A DNA stretch of 64,000 nucleotides from Pseudohongiella nitratireducens (GCF_001642735.1 NZ_LWHM01000016.1:1-64000), one strand, 5' to 3'. Positions 37,074 through 46,022 are shown, numbered from the stretch's first letter. The notes: generated by a model from the sequence alone, not told the origin. Numbers and translations: made by a program.

Positions 37074-37760
37074 TTACTTGTTCCCTAACCATAGCGCAGC
37101 AAATTCCGGACGTCCACGCACATTAAATTTGCGGTAAACCTGGGTGACATAGCCGTGTGTGGTAGCCTTGGTCCAACCCAGTTTTTCAGCAATCTCCAGC
37201 TCGGACTTGCCTGATAACAACCCTTTTACAACTCGCCTCTCTGAGGCTGTAATGGGGCTATCCGCAACAAGCAAACCATAACTCAACATCAACTGACGAT
37301 GAAACCATTTCACCCCGCGCAATGCCATCGCCATAAAACGTTTATCTTCCTGAGTGAATGGTTTCTCCCCAGCCCCACGCTGGACACAAAAATACGACTC
37401 ACAGTCATCATTAACCGGAATAATGCACCACATGGAGTCTGCCAGCCCCATTGCCTGGTAACTGTCATGGTACTCATCAGACACAAAGTACTCATCAGAA
37501 ACGTGCTCCGCCAGAGTGACCACACGGAAACGACCCGCCTGCCTGACGTGATTGCGTGTTGATTCACTGATATCTCCATTGTTCAGAGCCCGCACCTTTC
37601 GCTTGACCAACTTTACCAGCGGCTCAGGTTTATAGAGGTGGTGAGTAGCAGCCGGTCGCCACCCCAGCAATGGATCTTTCTTATCCCGCTGACTTATTCG
37701 CACTGCAGCGAGCCAGTAGGCATTTTTACATCCCAATTGCTGACAAAGGATTCGTAGCAA
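37074..37760 (-). CDS. LuxR-type transcriptional regulator, N-terminus disrupted by an apparent frameshift
   Basis: At least 228 residues with a C-terminal GerE/LuxR helix-turn-helix (ITASERRVVKGLLSGKSELEIAEKLGWTK...). The upstream sensor region has YWLAAVRI, ESYFCVQRG and ALRGVKWFHRQ. I choose TTG 37760 only as the first allowed start in frame. The open frame continues upstream through family-typical ARIWDRLADFEVANTGQAL (about 37761-37840) but without a start codon. A neighbouring frame offers ATG codons at 37870, 37861 and 37846. Adding one C to the CCCC run at 37843-37840 would join them into a product of about 262 residues. The damage may be real, or an assembly error. Confidence 0.7.
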   Translation of the reverse strand: MLRILCQQLGCKNAYWLAAVRISQRDKKDPLLGWRPAATHHLYKPEPLVKLVKRKVRALNNGDISESTRNHVRQAGRFRVVTLAEHVSDEYFVSDEYHDSYQAMGLADSMWCIIPVNDDCESYFCVQRGAGEKPFTQEDKRFMAMALRGVKWFHRQLMLSYGLLVADSPITASERRVVKGLLSGKSELEIAEKLGWTKATTHGYVTQVYRKFNVRGRPEFAALWLGNK

Positions 37761-38020
37761 AAGGGTCAGGGCCTGGCCAGTATTGGCAACCTCGAAATCA
37801 GCTAGCCGATCCCAGATTCGGGCAACTGATTCAAAGTCAGGGGCATGAGGTTTTCAGTCATTTCGTGCATGTTATTAAGTCTGCTCTGCCTATCCATGGT
37901 ATCAAGGTGTTAAGCTTAACTTCCAATGATCACTATCGCCATAGCACCTCGATAAGGTGACGGTGATCACAAGAAATGCGAGAAACTGATAAAAATTCCC
38001 ACGCCACATCTTAAACTGGT

Positions 38021-39511
38021 ATGATGCCGTCCATGCAACAGACTAGCCACACCACAAATTTGCAAAGCAGCAATCACAACCTACAGAGCGAGCCGCCCCT
38101 GGTCGTAGACCTGGACGGCACACTGATCTTTACTGATATGTTGCACGAAAGCACATTAAAAGCTTTCCGGGACACCCCATGGATTTTATTTCTCCTGCCT
38201 GCCTGGTTGCTAAACGGTCGCGCCAACCTGAAAGAGAAGCTGGCACAGCGCACACCGATCGCTCCGGATGTACTTCCTTACAACCAGGAGCTGATTACCT
38301 GGCTTCAGTCACAACGAGAACAAGGCAGGCAACTGATCCTTTGTACGGCCTCTGATCAGCGCATTGCTCACGCGATTGCGGAACACCTGGACCTCTTCGA
38401 TGATGTGATTGCCAGCGACGGTTCAACTAACCTCTCAGGGGAAAACAAGGCACGCGCCCTGGCAGAAAAGTTTGATGAGACCGGTTTTGACTATGTTGGT
38501 GATTCCATCAAAGACCTCCCGGTCTGGGCGAAAGCTCGCCAGGCCATTGTGGTCAATGCCTCCGCAGAAACCCGGGCAAAAGCGAATGCCACAGCGAATG
38601 TTGTCAGCGAATTCCCTTCTCCTGTGAAGACCTGGCGAACCTGGGTGCACACTGTCCGAGCGCATCAGTGGTTAAAAAACCTGCTATTGTTTGTCCCTAT
38701 GCTGGCGGCTCACCAATGGCAGTCCCTGCACACCTGGGGCCAGTTAGTTGTTGCTTTTGTCGCATTTTGCCTTTGCGCCTCAGCAGTCTACATCACCAAT
38801 GACCTGTTCGACCTGGAGAGTGACAGACGTCACCCCAGGAAAAAACACCGCCCCTTCGCCTCAGGCACTGTACCGGCCTGGAAAGGCGTTATCACCATTC
38901 CGATTCTGATAGGCGTCAGTGTACTGACAGCTGCCTCAGTCAGTATGGCTTTTCTGGGTTGGCTGGGCGTATATTTCCTGCTGACCTGCAGCTATTCGTT
39001 TGTCTTAAAACGGATCGCCATTATCGACTGCATTGCACTGGCCATGCTATACACCTTGCGAGTGATAGCCGGTGCCGCGGCAGCCAACACCGAAGTAACC
39101 TTCTGGCTGCTAACTGAGTCTGTGTTCCTGTTCCTGTCACTTGCATTTCTCAAACGCTACGCCGAACTCCGCCTCCAGTCCGACAGTGGCCAGTCTCATG
39201 CGCACGGTCGCGGTTACTCCACCGCTGATACCTTGCTGGTTCAGAACCTGGGGCTTTGTGCCGGCATGATAGCCACGTTGGTGCTGGCCCTGTACCTGAA
39301 CAGTGAAGCGGTTCAGCAACTGTACACCCATGTCCTGCTGGTGTGGGCGGCCATTCCCTTTTTATTGTTCTGGATCAGCTGGATGTGGCTACAAGCCTGC
39401 CGAGGCAATATGCATGACGACCCACTGGTATTTGCTGTTAAAGACGGCGTCAGTCTGCTCACGGGAGCCGGATTCATGCTGGTGCTTGTTCTGGCTGTGG
39501 TTATCCCATGA
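38021..39511 (+). CDS. HAD phosphatase - UbiA prenyltransferase fusion (DPPR-synthase-like)
   Basis: A 496-residue protein of two parts. Residues about 27-200 form a HAD phosphatase (VVDLDGTLIFTD, ILCTASDQR, VGDSIKDLPVW). Residues about 208-496 form a polytopic UbiA prenyltransferase with the Asp-rich motif ITNDLFDLESDRRHP. The UbiA half resembles decaprenyl-phosphate phosphoribosyltransferase (Rv3806c type), which transfers 5-phosphoribose from PRPP to polyprenyl phosphate. The HAD half could remove the 5-phosphate (inference). Its stop overlaps the DprE1-like gene by 4 bp (ATGA). It heads the sugar operon. Confidence 0.88.
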   Translation: MMPSMQQTSHTTNLQSSNHNLQSEPPLVVDLDGTLIFTDMLHESTLKAFRDTPWILFLLPAWLLNGRANLKEKLAQRTPIAPDVLPYNQELITWLQSQREQGRQLILCTASDQRIAHAIAEHLDLFDDVIASDGSTNLSGENKARALAEKFDETGFDYVGDSIKDLPVWAKARQAIVVNASAETRAKANATANVVSEFPSPVKTWRTWVHTVRAHQWLKNLLLFVPMLAAHQWQSLHTWGQLVVAFVAFCLCASAVYITNDLFDLESDRRHPRKKHRPFASGTVPAWKGVITIPILIGVSVLTAASVSMAFLGWLGVYFLLTCSYSFVLKRIAIIDCIALAMLYTLRVIAGAAAANTEVTFWLLTESVFLFLSLAFLKRYAELRLQSDSGQSHAHGRGYSTADTLLVQNLGLCAGMIATLVLALYLNSEAVQQLYTHVLLVWAAIPFLLFWISWMWLQACRGNMHDDPLVFAVKDGVSLLTGAGFMLVLVLAVVIP

Positions 39512-40809
39512 GCCAATTGCAATCCTGGGGCCGGTTGAGCCAGGCCGAACACCATACAGTCGCCCTGAGCAGCCAAAGCCTGGGGAAGCAGATCATGTCC
39601 ACCTCACCCGGAATTTGCTACGGTATGGGACGCAGTTATGGCGACAGCTGCCTCAATCCCGGTGGCACAGCATGGCTAACCAGAAACCTCGACCGGCTGA
39701 TCAGCCTGGATACCAAAACCGCAACGCTGCATTGCGAAAGCGGGGCTCTGCTCGAAGATATACAGCGCCTGCTACTCCCGCGCGGCTGGCTGCTGCCTGT
39801 GACGCCTGGTACGCAGAAAATTACAGTCGGTGGTGCTATTGCCAATGATGTACACGGTAAAAACCATCATGTATTCGGTACGTTTGGTGAGAATGTCACT
39901 GCTCTTACATTGCAACGCACTGACGGCGAGACACTAATTTGCTCCCCTGACGGTGAAAACCCGGACTGGTTCCAGGCAACGGTGGGAGGCCTGGGCCTGA
40001 CCGGTGTCATCACATCCGCCGTGTTAAAACTTCGACCGGTAACAGGGCCATGGCTGACAGCAGAGACCATACCCTACCAGTCACTCAGCGATTTTTTTAC
40101 GCTGTCCCGCACATCAGAGTCAGACTGGGAACATACCGTGTCCTGGTTCGATTGCCTGTCCGGTAATCAACCGCGTGGCATTTTCTTACGTGCCAATCAC
40201 AACCAGCAACCGTTCAAACCTGAGCCAGATAAAAAGCGTCAACTGTCTTTCCCTGTTGTTCCGCCTGTATCATTAGTAAACAGGTTAACGTTGAAACCGT
40301 TTAATACAGCGTACTACTGGCTGAACAAACGTAAAGCAGGTATCAGCACAGTTCACTATGAACCGTTCTCCTATCCATTGGATGCCATTTCTAACTGGAA
40401 CCGAATGTATGGCCCCAAAGGGTTTTATCAGTATCAATGCGTCATCCCTCCGGCAGTCAGCCAGGATGCGGTTGGCGAATTATTGTCGATATTGCGAAAG
40501 TACCGTCAGGGCTCCTTCCTGGCCGTACTGAAAACATTCTCGGACAGAAAACCCGCCGGACTGCTCAGTTTCCCTAAAAGCGGCACCACCCTGGCGCTGG
40601 ACTTTCCCAATCGTGGTCAGAAAACCACTGCGTTACTCGACGCGATGGACAGCGTTGTATCCAGGGCCAACGGCCGCCTTTACCCTGCCAAGGACGCACG
40701 CATGAGTGCTGCCATGTTTCAACAGGGTTACCCTGAGCTTGCTCGCTTCCAGGCATATCGAGACCCCGGCATCACCTCTGCGTTTTCTGCCCGGACCATT
40801 GACTGTTAA
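39508..40809 (+). CDS. DprE1-like FAD oxidase (decaprenylphosphoryl-ribose 2'-oxidase family)
   Basis: A 433-residue VAO/PCMH-type flavoprotein. The FAD-binding half has GMGRSYGDSCLN, TPGTQKITVGGAIANDVHGK and a VGGLGLTGVI loop. The C-terminal substrate domain has YQYQCVIPP and LYPAKDAR. By family knowledge DprE1 oxidises the 2'-OH of polyprenyl-phosphoryl ribose to a keto intermediate. The lysine equivalent to M. tuberculosis K418 is kept (K395). The residue equivalent to C387 is Ala363 (in TLALDFP). It sits between the UbiA and DprE2-like genes, as expected for the pathway. Confidence 0.9.
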   Translation: MSQLQSWGRLSQAEHHTVALSSQSLGKQIMSTSPGICYGMGRSYGDSCLNPGGTAWLTRNLDRLISLDTKTATLHCESGALLEDIQRLLLPRGWLLPVTPGTQKITVGGAIANDVHGKNHHVFGTFGENVTALTLQRTDGETLICSPDGENPDWFQATVGGLGLTGVITSAVLKLRPVTGPWLTAETIPYQSLSDFFTLSRTSESDWEHTVSWFDCLSGNQPRGIFLRANHNQQPFKPEPDKKRQLSFPVVPPVSLVNRLTLKPFNTAYYWLNKRKAGISTVHYEPFSYPLDAISNWNRMYGPKGFYQYQCVIPPAVSQDAVGELLSILRKYRQGSFLAVLKTFSDRKPAGLLSFPKSGTTLALDFPNRGQKTTALLDAMDSVVSRANGRLYPAKDARMSAAMFQQGYPELARFQAYRDPGITSAFSARTIDC

Positions 40810-40830
40810 CGGATGCAAGGATTTCAGCTT

Positions 40831-41598
40831 ATGAGCCAGCCCTCAACCAGCCACAGACCCAATATCATTATTATTGGTGCCACTTCCGCAATGGCGGAGC
40901 AATGTGCACGGATCTGGGTCTCTCGTCAGGCCTGTAATCTGTTGTTGATAGGGCGCAATACGGAAGCGCTGAGCAGCATCAAGGCGGACCTGCAAGTGAG
41001 AAGTCCAGAGTCAGTGATTGATGTACAAATGTCAGCGATGGAATACGCTGAGGAGATACAAGCACTCACAGAACAAGCACTGACGGACCGTCAACCCGAC
41101 ACCGTTTTAATTGCTCATGGCACACTACCGGATCAGCAGCAATGTCAGGATGATATTAAGCAAGCGGAACAGGCCGTGCGAATCAATGGCCTTTCCCCCG
41201 TCTTGCTGGCAGAAGCATTCATCAAGCAAATGCTGGAGAACAACAAAGGTACTTTGGCAGTGATCGGCTCGGTGGCTGGCGACCGTGGTCGAAAGTCCAA
41301 CTATGTATACGGGGCCGCAAAAGGTCTGGTGACACGCTACCTTGAAGGGCTACAGCACCGACTTGCCGGCAGTCATGTCAGTGTCGTTATCATCAAACCG
41401 GGTCCGACCGACACTCCGATGACAGCTCATTTAAAAGCAGCAGGTCAAAAAATGGCTACCAGCCAAGCTGTGGCAGCAGACATTGTCAGTGCTATTGATC
41501 ACAAAAAACCGGTTTGTTACACACCCGGTAAATGGGCATTAATCATGCTCGTTATCCGGAACCTGCCACGTTTTATTTTCAACAAGATGGATATCTAG
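40831..41598 (+). CDS. DprE2-like short-chain dehydrogenase
   Basis: A 255-residue SDR with an N-terminal IIIIGATSAMAEQ cofactor motif, a conserved Ser in VIGSVAGDRG, and the catalytic YVYGAAK motif. The C-terminus ends with a hydrophobic, membrane-associating LIMLVIRNLPRFIFNK. In the known pathway DprE2 reduces the 2'-keto intermediate to give polyprenyl-phosphoryl arabinose. The ATG at 40831 has AAGGA 9 bp upstream and is preferred to the ATG at 40813. The GT-C-like gene starts 5 bp after its stop. Confidence 0.88.
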   Translation: MSQPSTSHRPNIIIIGATSAMAEQCARIWVSRQACNLLLIGRNTEALSSIKADLQVRSPESVIDVQMSAMEYAEEIQALTEQALTDRQPDTVLIAHGTLPDQQQCQDDIKQAEQAVRINGLSPVLLAEAFIKQMLENNKGTLAVIGSVAGDRGRKSNYVYGAAKGLVTRYLEGLQHRLAGSHVSVVIIKPGPTDTPMTAHLKAAGQKMATSQAVAADIVSAIDHKKPVCYTPGKWALIMLVIRNLPRFIFNKMDI

Positions 41599-41603
41599 CA
41601 GCT

Positions 41604-43325
41604 ATGGATCGGCAACTGTTTCGCTCTGGAAAAACCTGGATGGCAGTGTTTGCCATATTGATGTTTTTGCTGGCCATTGCTGGAGGGGTTCATAGTTACT
41701 CACCCGTACCTTACTGGGACATGTGGGACGGTACCCTAAACTTCTATTTGCAAATAACGGAGGGTAATAGCGCACTTTGGCTTGCTCAGCATAATGAACA
41801 CCGCATCCTGCTATCACGCATATTGTTCTGGCTGGACTATGCCATTTTTGATGGGCTGAGTTACTTTCTGATTACCATCAATTATGTATTGATGGCGTTT
41901 GCCATTTTTATGTTTTGGAGGTTCAGTAAACTCCAGTACCGCACAAACCCAGATTTAAAACCCGAGCACGCGAGCAGCGTACTGATCTTCTCCCTCTTTA
42001 TCCTTGCCTGGCTTAGCCAGTGGATGCAATGGGAAAATCTTGCCTGGGGATTCCAAAGCCAATTTTTCCTTGCCCAAAGTTTACCTCTCGCTGCTTTTTA
42101 TTGCCTGGCCGCTTCAGCCAGTAACAACCACGCATGGCCTTATTTTTGTGCTTCAATCATTCTGGGAGCGCTGAGCCTGTTCACGATGGCCAATGGTGTG
42201 CTGGCACTTCCATTGTTAACTGTGGCCGCCATTTTCATGCGCGCAAGTTGGTTACGCTCAGGAATACTGGTAGCAAGCACGATACTAGGAGTAGCGCTCT
42301 ACTTCGGCGAATACCACTCCCCTGACAACCATGCCTCCATCACCGATACTCTTCGCTATCAACCCTTACAGCTTTTACAATATGTGGTTCTATATCTGGG
42401 CTCACCTTTTTTTGCATTAGCTGGAGAAGGACGAAACGGCCTGCTTGCTGCCGGACTCAGTGGAAGTATTTTGGTATTGCTGAGTTTACTGCGATTAATG
42501 ATAGAACTCAGGGCGTATCGCACCAACCCAGTAACCCTTGCCTTACTCGGTTATCTGCTTTATCTGGGTGGAACCGCGGTAGGCACCGGAACAGGCCGTG
42601 TCGTTTTCGGTGTTGCACAAGCTGTTTCATTTCGCTATACCACACCTGCACTGATGGCCTGGGCTGCTTTGCTACTGCTTTATCTGCCTACCTTATCCAT
42701 GTTTGCAAGAAGAAATAAAAAGGTAGCAACAGCGGGAGTGGTATTAATATGTGCACTGCTTTTCTGGCGCCAGCTACCTGCGCTACAGCCTCAGCATCAA
42801 AAAATCTTTGACCGACAGGTTGCCGCATTAGCCTTAGAGCTGAGTGTAGCCGATGCTCAACAAATTAATCATGTCTATGTCATGAACGCTGGCCTGCTAA
42901 GTATTGCTGAAAAGGCCACGGCGTTGGATCTGACCGTTTTTGGTCAATACCCTTTGCAAGACCTGCGGGAAAAGTGGGCGGGACGCTTTGCCCCGCCTTC
43001 TGATATCCCAGAATGCCAGGGAGCCCTGGACAGTTTGGAGACAATTGAGCGGGAACCTGACGCACTGCGTATCAGTGGCTGGATTTTTAATCCTGCGGAA
43101 GAAAGTGTGCCTTCACGCGTTATTGTTTCGGATCGGCTTGGACGAATTGTTGGTTTTGCACTAACAGGCCAGCCCCGCCCGGACGTCGAAGCGGCAGTTC
43201 ATGATTCCGCTGGACTATCGGGATTCAGAGGCTATATCAAGCCAGCAGACCCGGGCTCCGTGCTTGCGTTTTATGGTGAACAAAGTCAATGCACCATGAA
43301 TATCACACTGCCGGGCGGAGAATAA
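41604..43325 (+). CDS. Polytopic GT-C-like membrane protein, candidate arabinosyl/glycosyl transferase
   Basis: A 573-residue protein with about 10-11 predicted helices up to residue 390 and a soluble C-terminal part of about 180 residues. After the first helix a periplasmic loop holds PYWDMWDG and then WLAQHNEHRILLSR. The acidic and His/Glu-rich residues there are placed like the acceptor/donor site of GT-C enzymes. No named family was recognised. Context suggests it transfers the polyprenyl-linked sugar made by the upstream genes, like TfpW for pilin in Pseudomonas (inference). It reads slightly more AT-rich than its neighbours. The start ATG is at 41604; a longer frame from 41532 would overlap the DprE2-like gene. 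Confidence 0.65.
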   Translation: MDRQLFRSGKTWMAVFAILMFLLAIAGGVHSYSPVPYWDMWDGTLNFYLQITEGNSALWLAQHNEHRILLSRILFWLDYAIFDGLSYFLITINYVLMAFAIFMFWRFSKLQYRTNPDLKPEHASSVLIFSLFILAWLSQWMQWENLAWGFQSQFFLAQSLPLAAFYCLAASASNNHAWPYFCASIILGALSLFTMANGVLALPLLTVAAIFMRASWLRSGILVASTILGVALYFGEYHSPDNHASITDTLRYQPLQLLQYVVLYLGSPFFALAGEGRNGLLAAGLSGSILVLLSLLRLMIELRAYRTNPVTLALLGYLLYLGGTAVGTGTGRVVFGVAQAVSFRYTTPALMAWAALLLLYLPTLSMFARRNKKVATAGVVLICALLFWRQLPALQPQHQKIFDRQVAALALELSVADAQQINHVYVMNAGLLSIAEKATALDLTVFGQYPLQDLREKWAGRFAPPSDIPECQGALDSLETIEREPDALRISGWIFNPAEESVPSRVIVSDRLGRIVGFALTGQPRPDVEAAVHDSAGLSGFRGYIKPADPGSVLAFYGEQSQCTMNITLPGGE

Positions 43326-43401
43326 TGCAAATGGCAACTTTTATTAATAATCATTGCAATTGAATATGTCTGACAAAATACAAGAACAGGGAAAGTCACA
43401 C

Positions 43402-44334
43402 ATGAAAATCGTCCTGCCTGGCGGCGCCGGGCTGGTCGGCCAGAATCTCTGCGCCAGACTCAGCCGACGTGGTTACACGAACATTCATGTGATCGACAAA
43501 CATCAGGGCAACCTGACCACTCTCAAAAAAGTCCAGCCCGATATCCACTGCCATTTCGCGGACCTGGCCGAACCGGGACAGTGGCAGCAGCTTATCAGTG
43601 ACGCGGATGTGGTTGTCATGCTCCAGGCACAGATTGGTGGCCTGGACTACCAGGACTTTGAGCGCAACAATGTGCAGGCTAGCCAGTATATTCTTGATAC
43701 GATTCATGAGTCGACGCAGCCCCCCTACCTGGTTCATATCAGTTCCAGCGTGGTTGAATCAGTTGCCGACGATTTTTACTCCAGAAGCAAACGCAGGCAG
43801 GAGCAGCTAGTGCTGGACAGTGGTATCGCCTGCCCGATTCTCAGGCCGACGCTGATGTTTGGCTGGTTCGATCGCAAACACCTGGGATGGCTGTCCCGGT
43901 TCATGCAAAAAGTGCCAGTTTTCCCCATTCCCGGTCATGGTCGCTATATCAGGCAGCCGCTATACGTTGGTGACTTCTGCGACATTATCATTGCCTGTAT
44001 GGAGCAGCGTGACTTCCATGAGATATACAATATCTCAGGTCAGGAGCATATCGATTACATCGACATGATTCGTCAGATACGTCGCTGCATCGGCGCACGC
44101 TGCCTGATTACCAAAATTCCCTATGGCTTGTTCCATCGACTGTTAGCAACATGGGCTGTGTTTGACCGCAACCCACCCTTTACCACGCAGCAGTTAGCGG
44201 CACTGGTGGCGCGGGATGAATTCGAGATTATTGATTGGCCAGGCATCTTCGGGGTAACAGCCACCCCCTATGCCACGGCAATTGAAGAAACCTTTCATGA
44301 CCCGAAGTACGGTCAGATCAAGTTGGAGTTTTAA
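43402..44334 (+). CDS. NAD(P)-dependent sugar epimerase/dehydratase family protein
   Basis: A 310-residue extended-SDR protein with the N-terminal Rossmann motif LPGGAGLVGQNL. The catalytic region has a Ser-rich VHISSSVVE and a Tyr in DFYSRSKRRQE in the YxxxK position (Y-S-R-S-K). LRPTLMFGWFD follows. It resembles NAD-dependent epimerases and complex-I NDUFA9-like SDRs. It likely acts on a nucleotide- or lipid-linked sugar; the substrate is unknown. The ATG at 43402 has AGGGAAA upstream. The next gene starts directly after its stop. Confidence 0.78.
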   Translation: MKIVLPGGAGLVGQNLCARLSRRGYTNIHVIDKHQGNLTTLKKVQPDIHCHFADLAEPGQWQQLISDADVVVMLQAQIGGLDYQDFERNNVQASQYILDTIHESTQPPYLVHISSSVVESVADDFYSRSKRRQEQLVLDSGIACPILRPTLMFGWFDRKHLGWLSRFMQKVPVFPIPGHGRYIRQPLYVGDFCDIIIACMEQRDFHEIYNISGQEHIDYIDMIRQIRRCIGARCLITKIPYGLFHRLLATWAVFDRNPPFTTQQLAALVARDEFEIIDWPGIFGVTATPYATAIEETFHDPKYGQIKLEF

Positions 44335-45621
44335 ATGAAAGTAGCGGTACTCGGCGCCGGCCCAATGGGCCTGGCTGCCGCCTATCAACTTGCCCGTGAC
44401 GGGCACCAGGTGACGCTCTACGAAGCAGACGACCGTCTGGGTGGAATGAGCGCCAGCTTTGATTTTAATGGCATTGATATTGAGCGTTATTACCACTTCC
44501 ACTGTACCTCTGATGCCGGTTTACTGGAACTGCTTGAAGAGCTGGACCTAAGCGAAAAAATGCAGTGGACAGAAACCCGCATGGGCTACTGGTATCGCAA
44601 TAAAATACAGGACTGGGGCAACCCCATAGCACTGTTAAGGTTTGACGGGCTGAGCCTGATGGCAAAAATCCGCTATGGGCTGCATGCCTTCCTCAGCACC
44701 AAGCGCAAAGACTGGCGACCGCTAGATCAGTTGAATGCCAAAACCTGGATACAGCGCTGGATCGGCCAGGAAGCCTGGGATGTTTGCTGGCAAACATTAT
44801 TTGATTACAAGTTCTATCAGTATGCTGATAACCTATCCGCAGCATGGATATGGAGTCGCATCCAGCGTGTCGGTCGATCCCGATACAGCATGATGAGAGA
44901 AAAGCTCGGCTACCTGGAAGGAGGCTCTGAGACAATTTTACAGGCGATGGCAGAGCAGATCCGGAAAAACGGCGGGGACATTCATCTGTCACGACCTGTT
45001 CAGGAAATCGTGATTGAATCAGGCCGGCTATGTGGTTTACGTACAGCAAATGAGACGGTGGAAGCTTACGACAAGGTGATCAGCACCATTCCTTTGCCTT
45101 TCATTGCCCAACTTGCTCCTGGATTATCCCAAGTCACCCGGGAGCAGTATCAGGCATTGCCCAATATTGCTGTTGCCTGTGTCATTGCCAAACTCGCACG
45201 CCCATTAACTGACAAGTTCTGGCTTAACATCAATGATCCTGACATGGATATCCCAGGCCTGGTGGAATACACTAATCTGCGTCCCATGGGATACGATCAT
45301 ATTGTTTATGTACCCTTTTATATGCCAGCAGAGCACCCGGAATACCAAAAATCCGATGAGCATTTCAGAGAAAAAGTACTCGGTTACTTCCTGAGAATTA
45401 ACCCTGAACTCACAGAAAGTGAAGTACTTGACCTGAAAGTCAGCCGCTATCGATTCGCTCAACCCGTCTGTCGCCCCGGATTCATGAGTGACTTACCGGA
45501 TTACCGCACCGAAATCCCCGGCTTGTGGATTGCAGACACATCCTACTACTACCCGCATGACCGGGGTATTTCTGAAAGCATCGACTTCGGCAGGAAACTG
45601 GCCAGAGAGTCAGTGCAATGA
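44335..45621 (+). CDS. FAD-dependent oxidoreductase (amine-oxidase/protoporphyrinogen-oxidase-like)
   Basis: A 428-residue flavoprotein with N-terminal dinucleotide motif [33 protein letters not shown] and a C-terminal FAD motif [21 protein letters not shown] follow. It belongs to the flavin amine oxidase clan that also holds UDP-galactopyranose mutase and desaturase-like enzymes. Such genes occur in polysaccharide and lipid-linked-sugar clusters; its reaction is not defined. It abuts the epimerase gene with no gap and overlaps gtrA by 4 bp (ATGA). Confidence 0.8.
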   Translation: MKVAVLGAGPMGLAAAYQLARDGHQVTLYEADDRLGGMSASFDFNGIDIERYYHFHCTSDAGLLELLEELDLSEKMQWTETRMGYWYRNKIQDWGNPIALLRFDGLSLMAKIRYGLHAFLSTKRKDWRPLDQLNAKTWIQRWIGQEAWDVCWQTLFDYKFYQYADNLSAAWIWSRIQRVGRSRYSMMREKLGYLEGGSETILQAMAEQIRKNGGDIHLSRPVQEIVIESGRLCGLRTANETVEAYDKVISTIPLPFIAQLAPGLSQVTREQYQALPNIAVACVIAKLARPLTDKFWLNINDPDMDIPGLVEYTNLRPMGYDHIVYVPFYMPAEHPEYQKSDEHFREKVLGYFLRINPELTESEVLDLKVSRYRFAQPVCRPGFMSDLPDYRTEIPGLWIADTSYYYPHDRGISESIDFGRKLARESVQ

Positions 45622-46022
45622 TGCGGCTGTTCTGGTCAAGGCAGTTCCTGGCCTTTCTGCTGACAGGCGGCATTGCCGCGCTGGTGAACTTTTTTAGCCG
45701 CATCGTTTACAGCCAGTGGATGGGATTCTCGTCAGCTGTCATTGCCGCTTATCTGAGCGGCATGGTGACAGCTTTTATACTAGCCAGGTTGCTGGTGTTT
45801 CAAGGCAGTACGCAAACACTTTATCGTTCAATCCTGTTTTTTACCCTCGTCAACTTGCTCGCCATCGTACAAACCTGGGCGGTCAGCCTGTGGATGCTGC
45901 ACCAGGTTCTGCCAGCACTGGCTGTCACGCATTTCACACCTGAAATTGCACACGCCTGTGGTATTATCGTGCCCGTTTTTACCAGTTACCTTGGTCACAA
46001 GTTCTGGTCTTTTAAAAGCTGA
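45618..46022 (+). CDS. GtrA-family membrane protein
   Basis: A 134-residue protein with four predicted transmembrane helices. It begins with the GtrA-type [16 protein letters not shown] and ends [12 protein letters not shown], matching the family's usual ends. GtrA proteins are thought to flip polyprenyl-phosphate-linked sugars across the inner membrane. In mycobacteria a GtrA-like protein (Rv3789) sits with the dprE1/dprE2 genes. It is the last gene of the operon and overlaps the FAD oxidoreductase by ATGA. Confidence 0.87.
   Translation: MMRLFWSRQFLAFLLTGGIAALVNFFSRIVYSQWMGFSSAVIAAYLSGMVTAFILARLLVFQGSTQTLYRSILFFTLVNLLAIVQTWAVSLWMLHQVLPALAVTHFTPEIAHACGIIVPVFTSYLGHKFWSFKS

Noticed and set aside
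37909-37920. 12-bp palindrome GTTAAGCTTAAC before the sugar operon
   Set aside because: Perfect but short and A/T-rich. It matches no known operator that I recall and may be chance.
41532-41603. Longer start of the GT-C-like protein inside the DprE2-like gene
   Set aside because: It would overlap the DprE2-like gene by 67 bp with no ribosome site. ATG 41604 follows that gene's stop neatly and starts just before the first helix.
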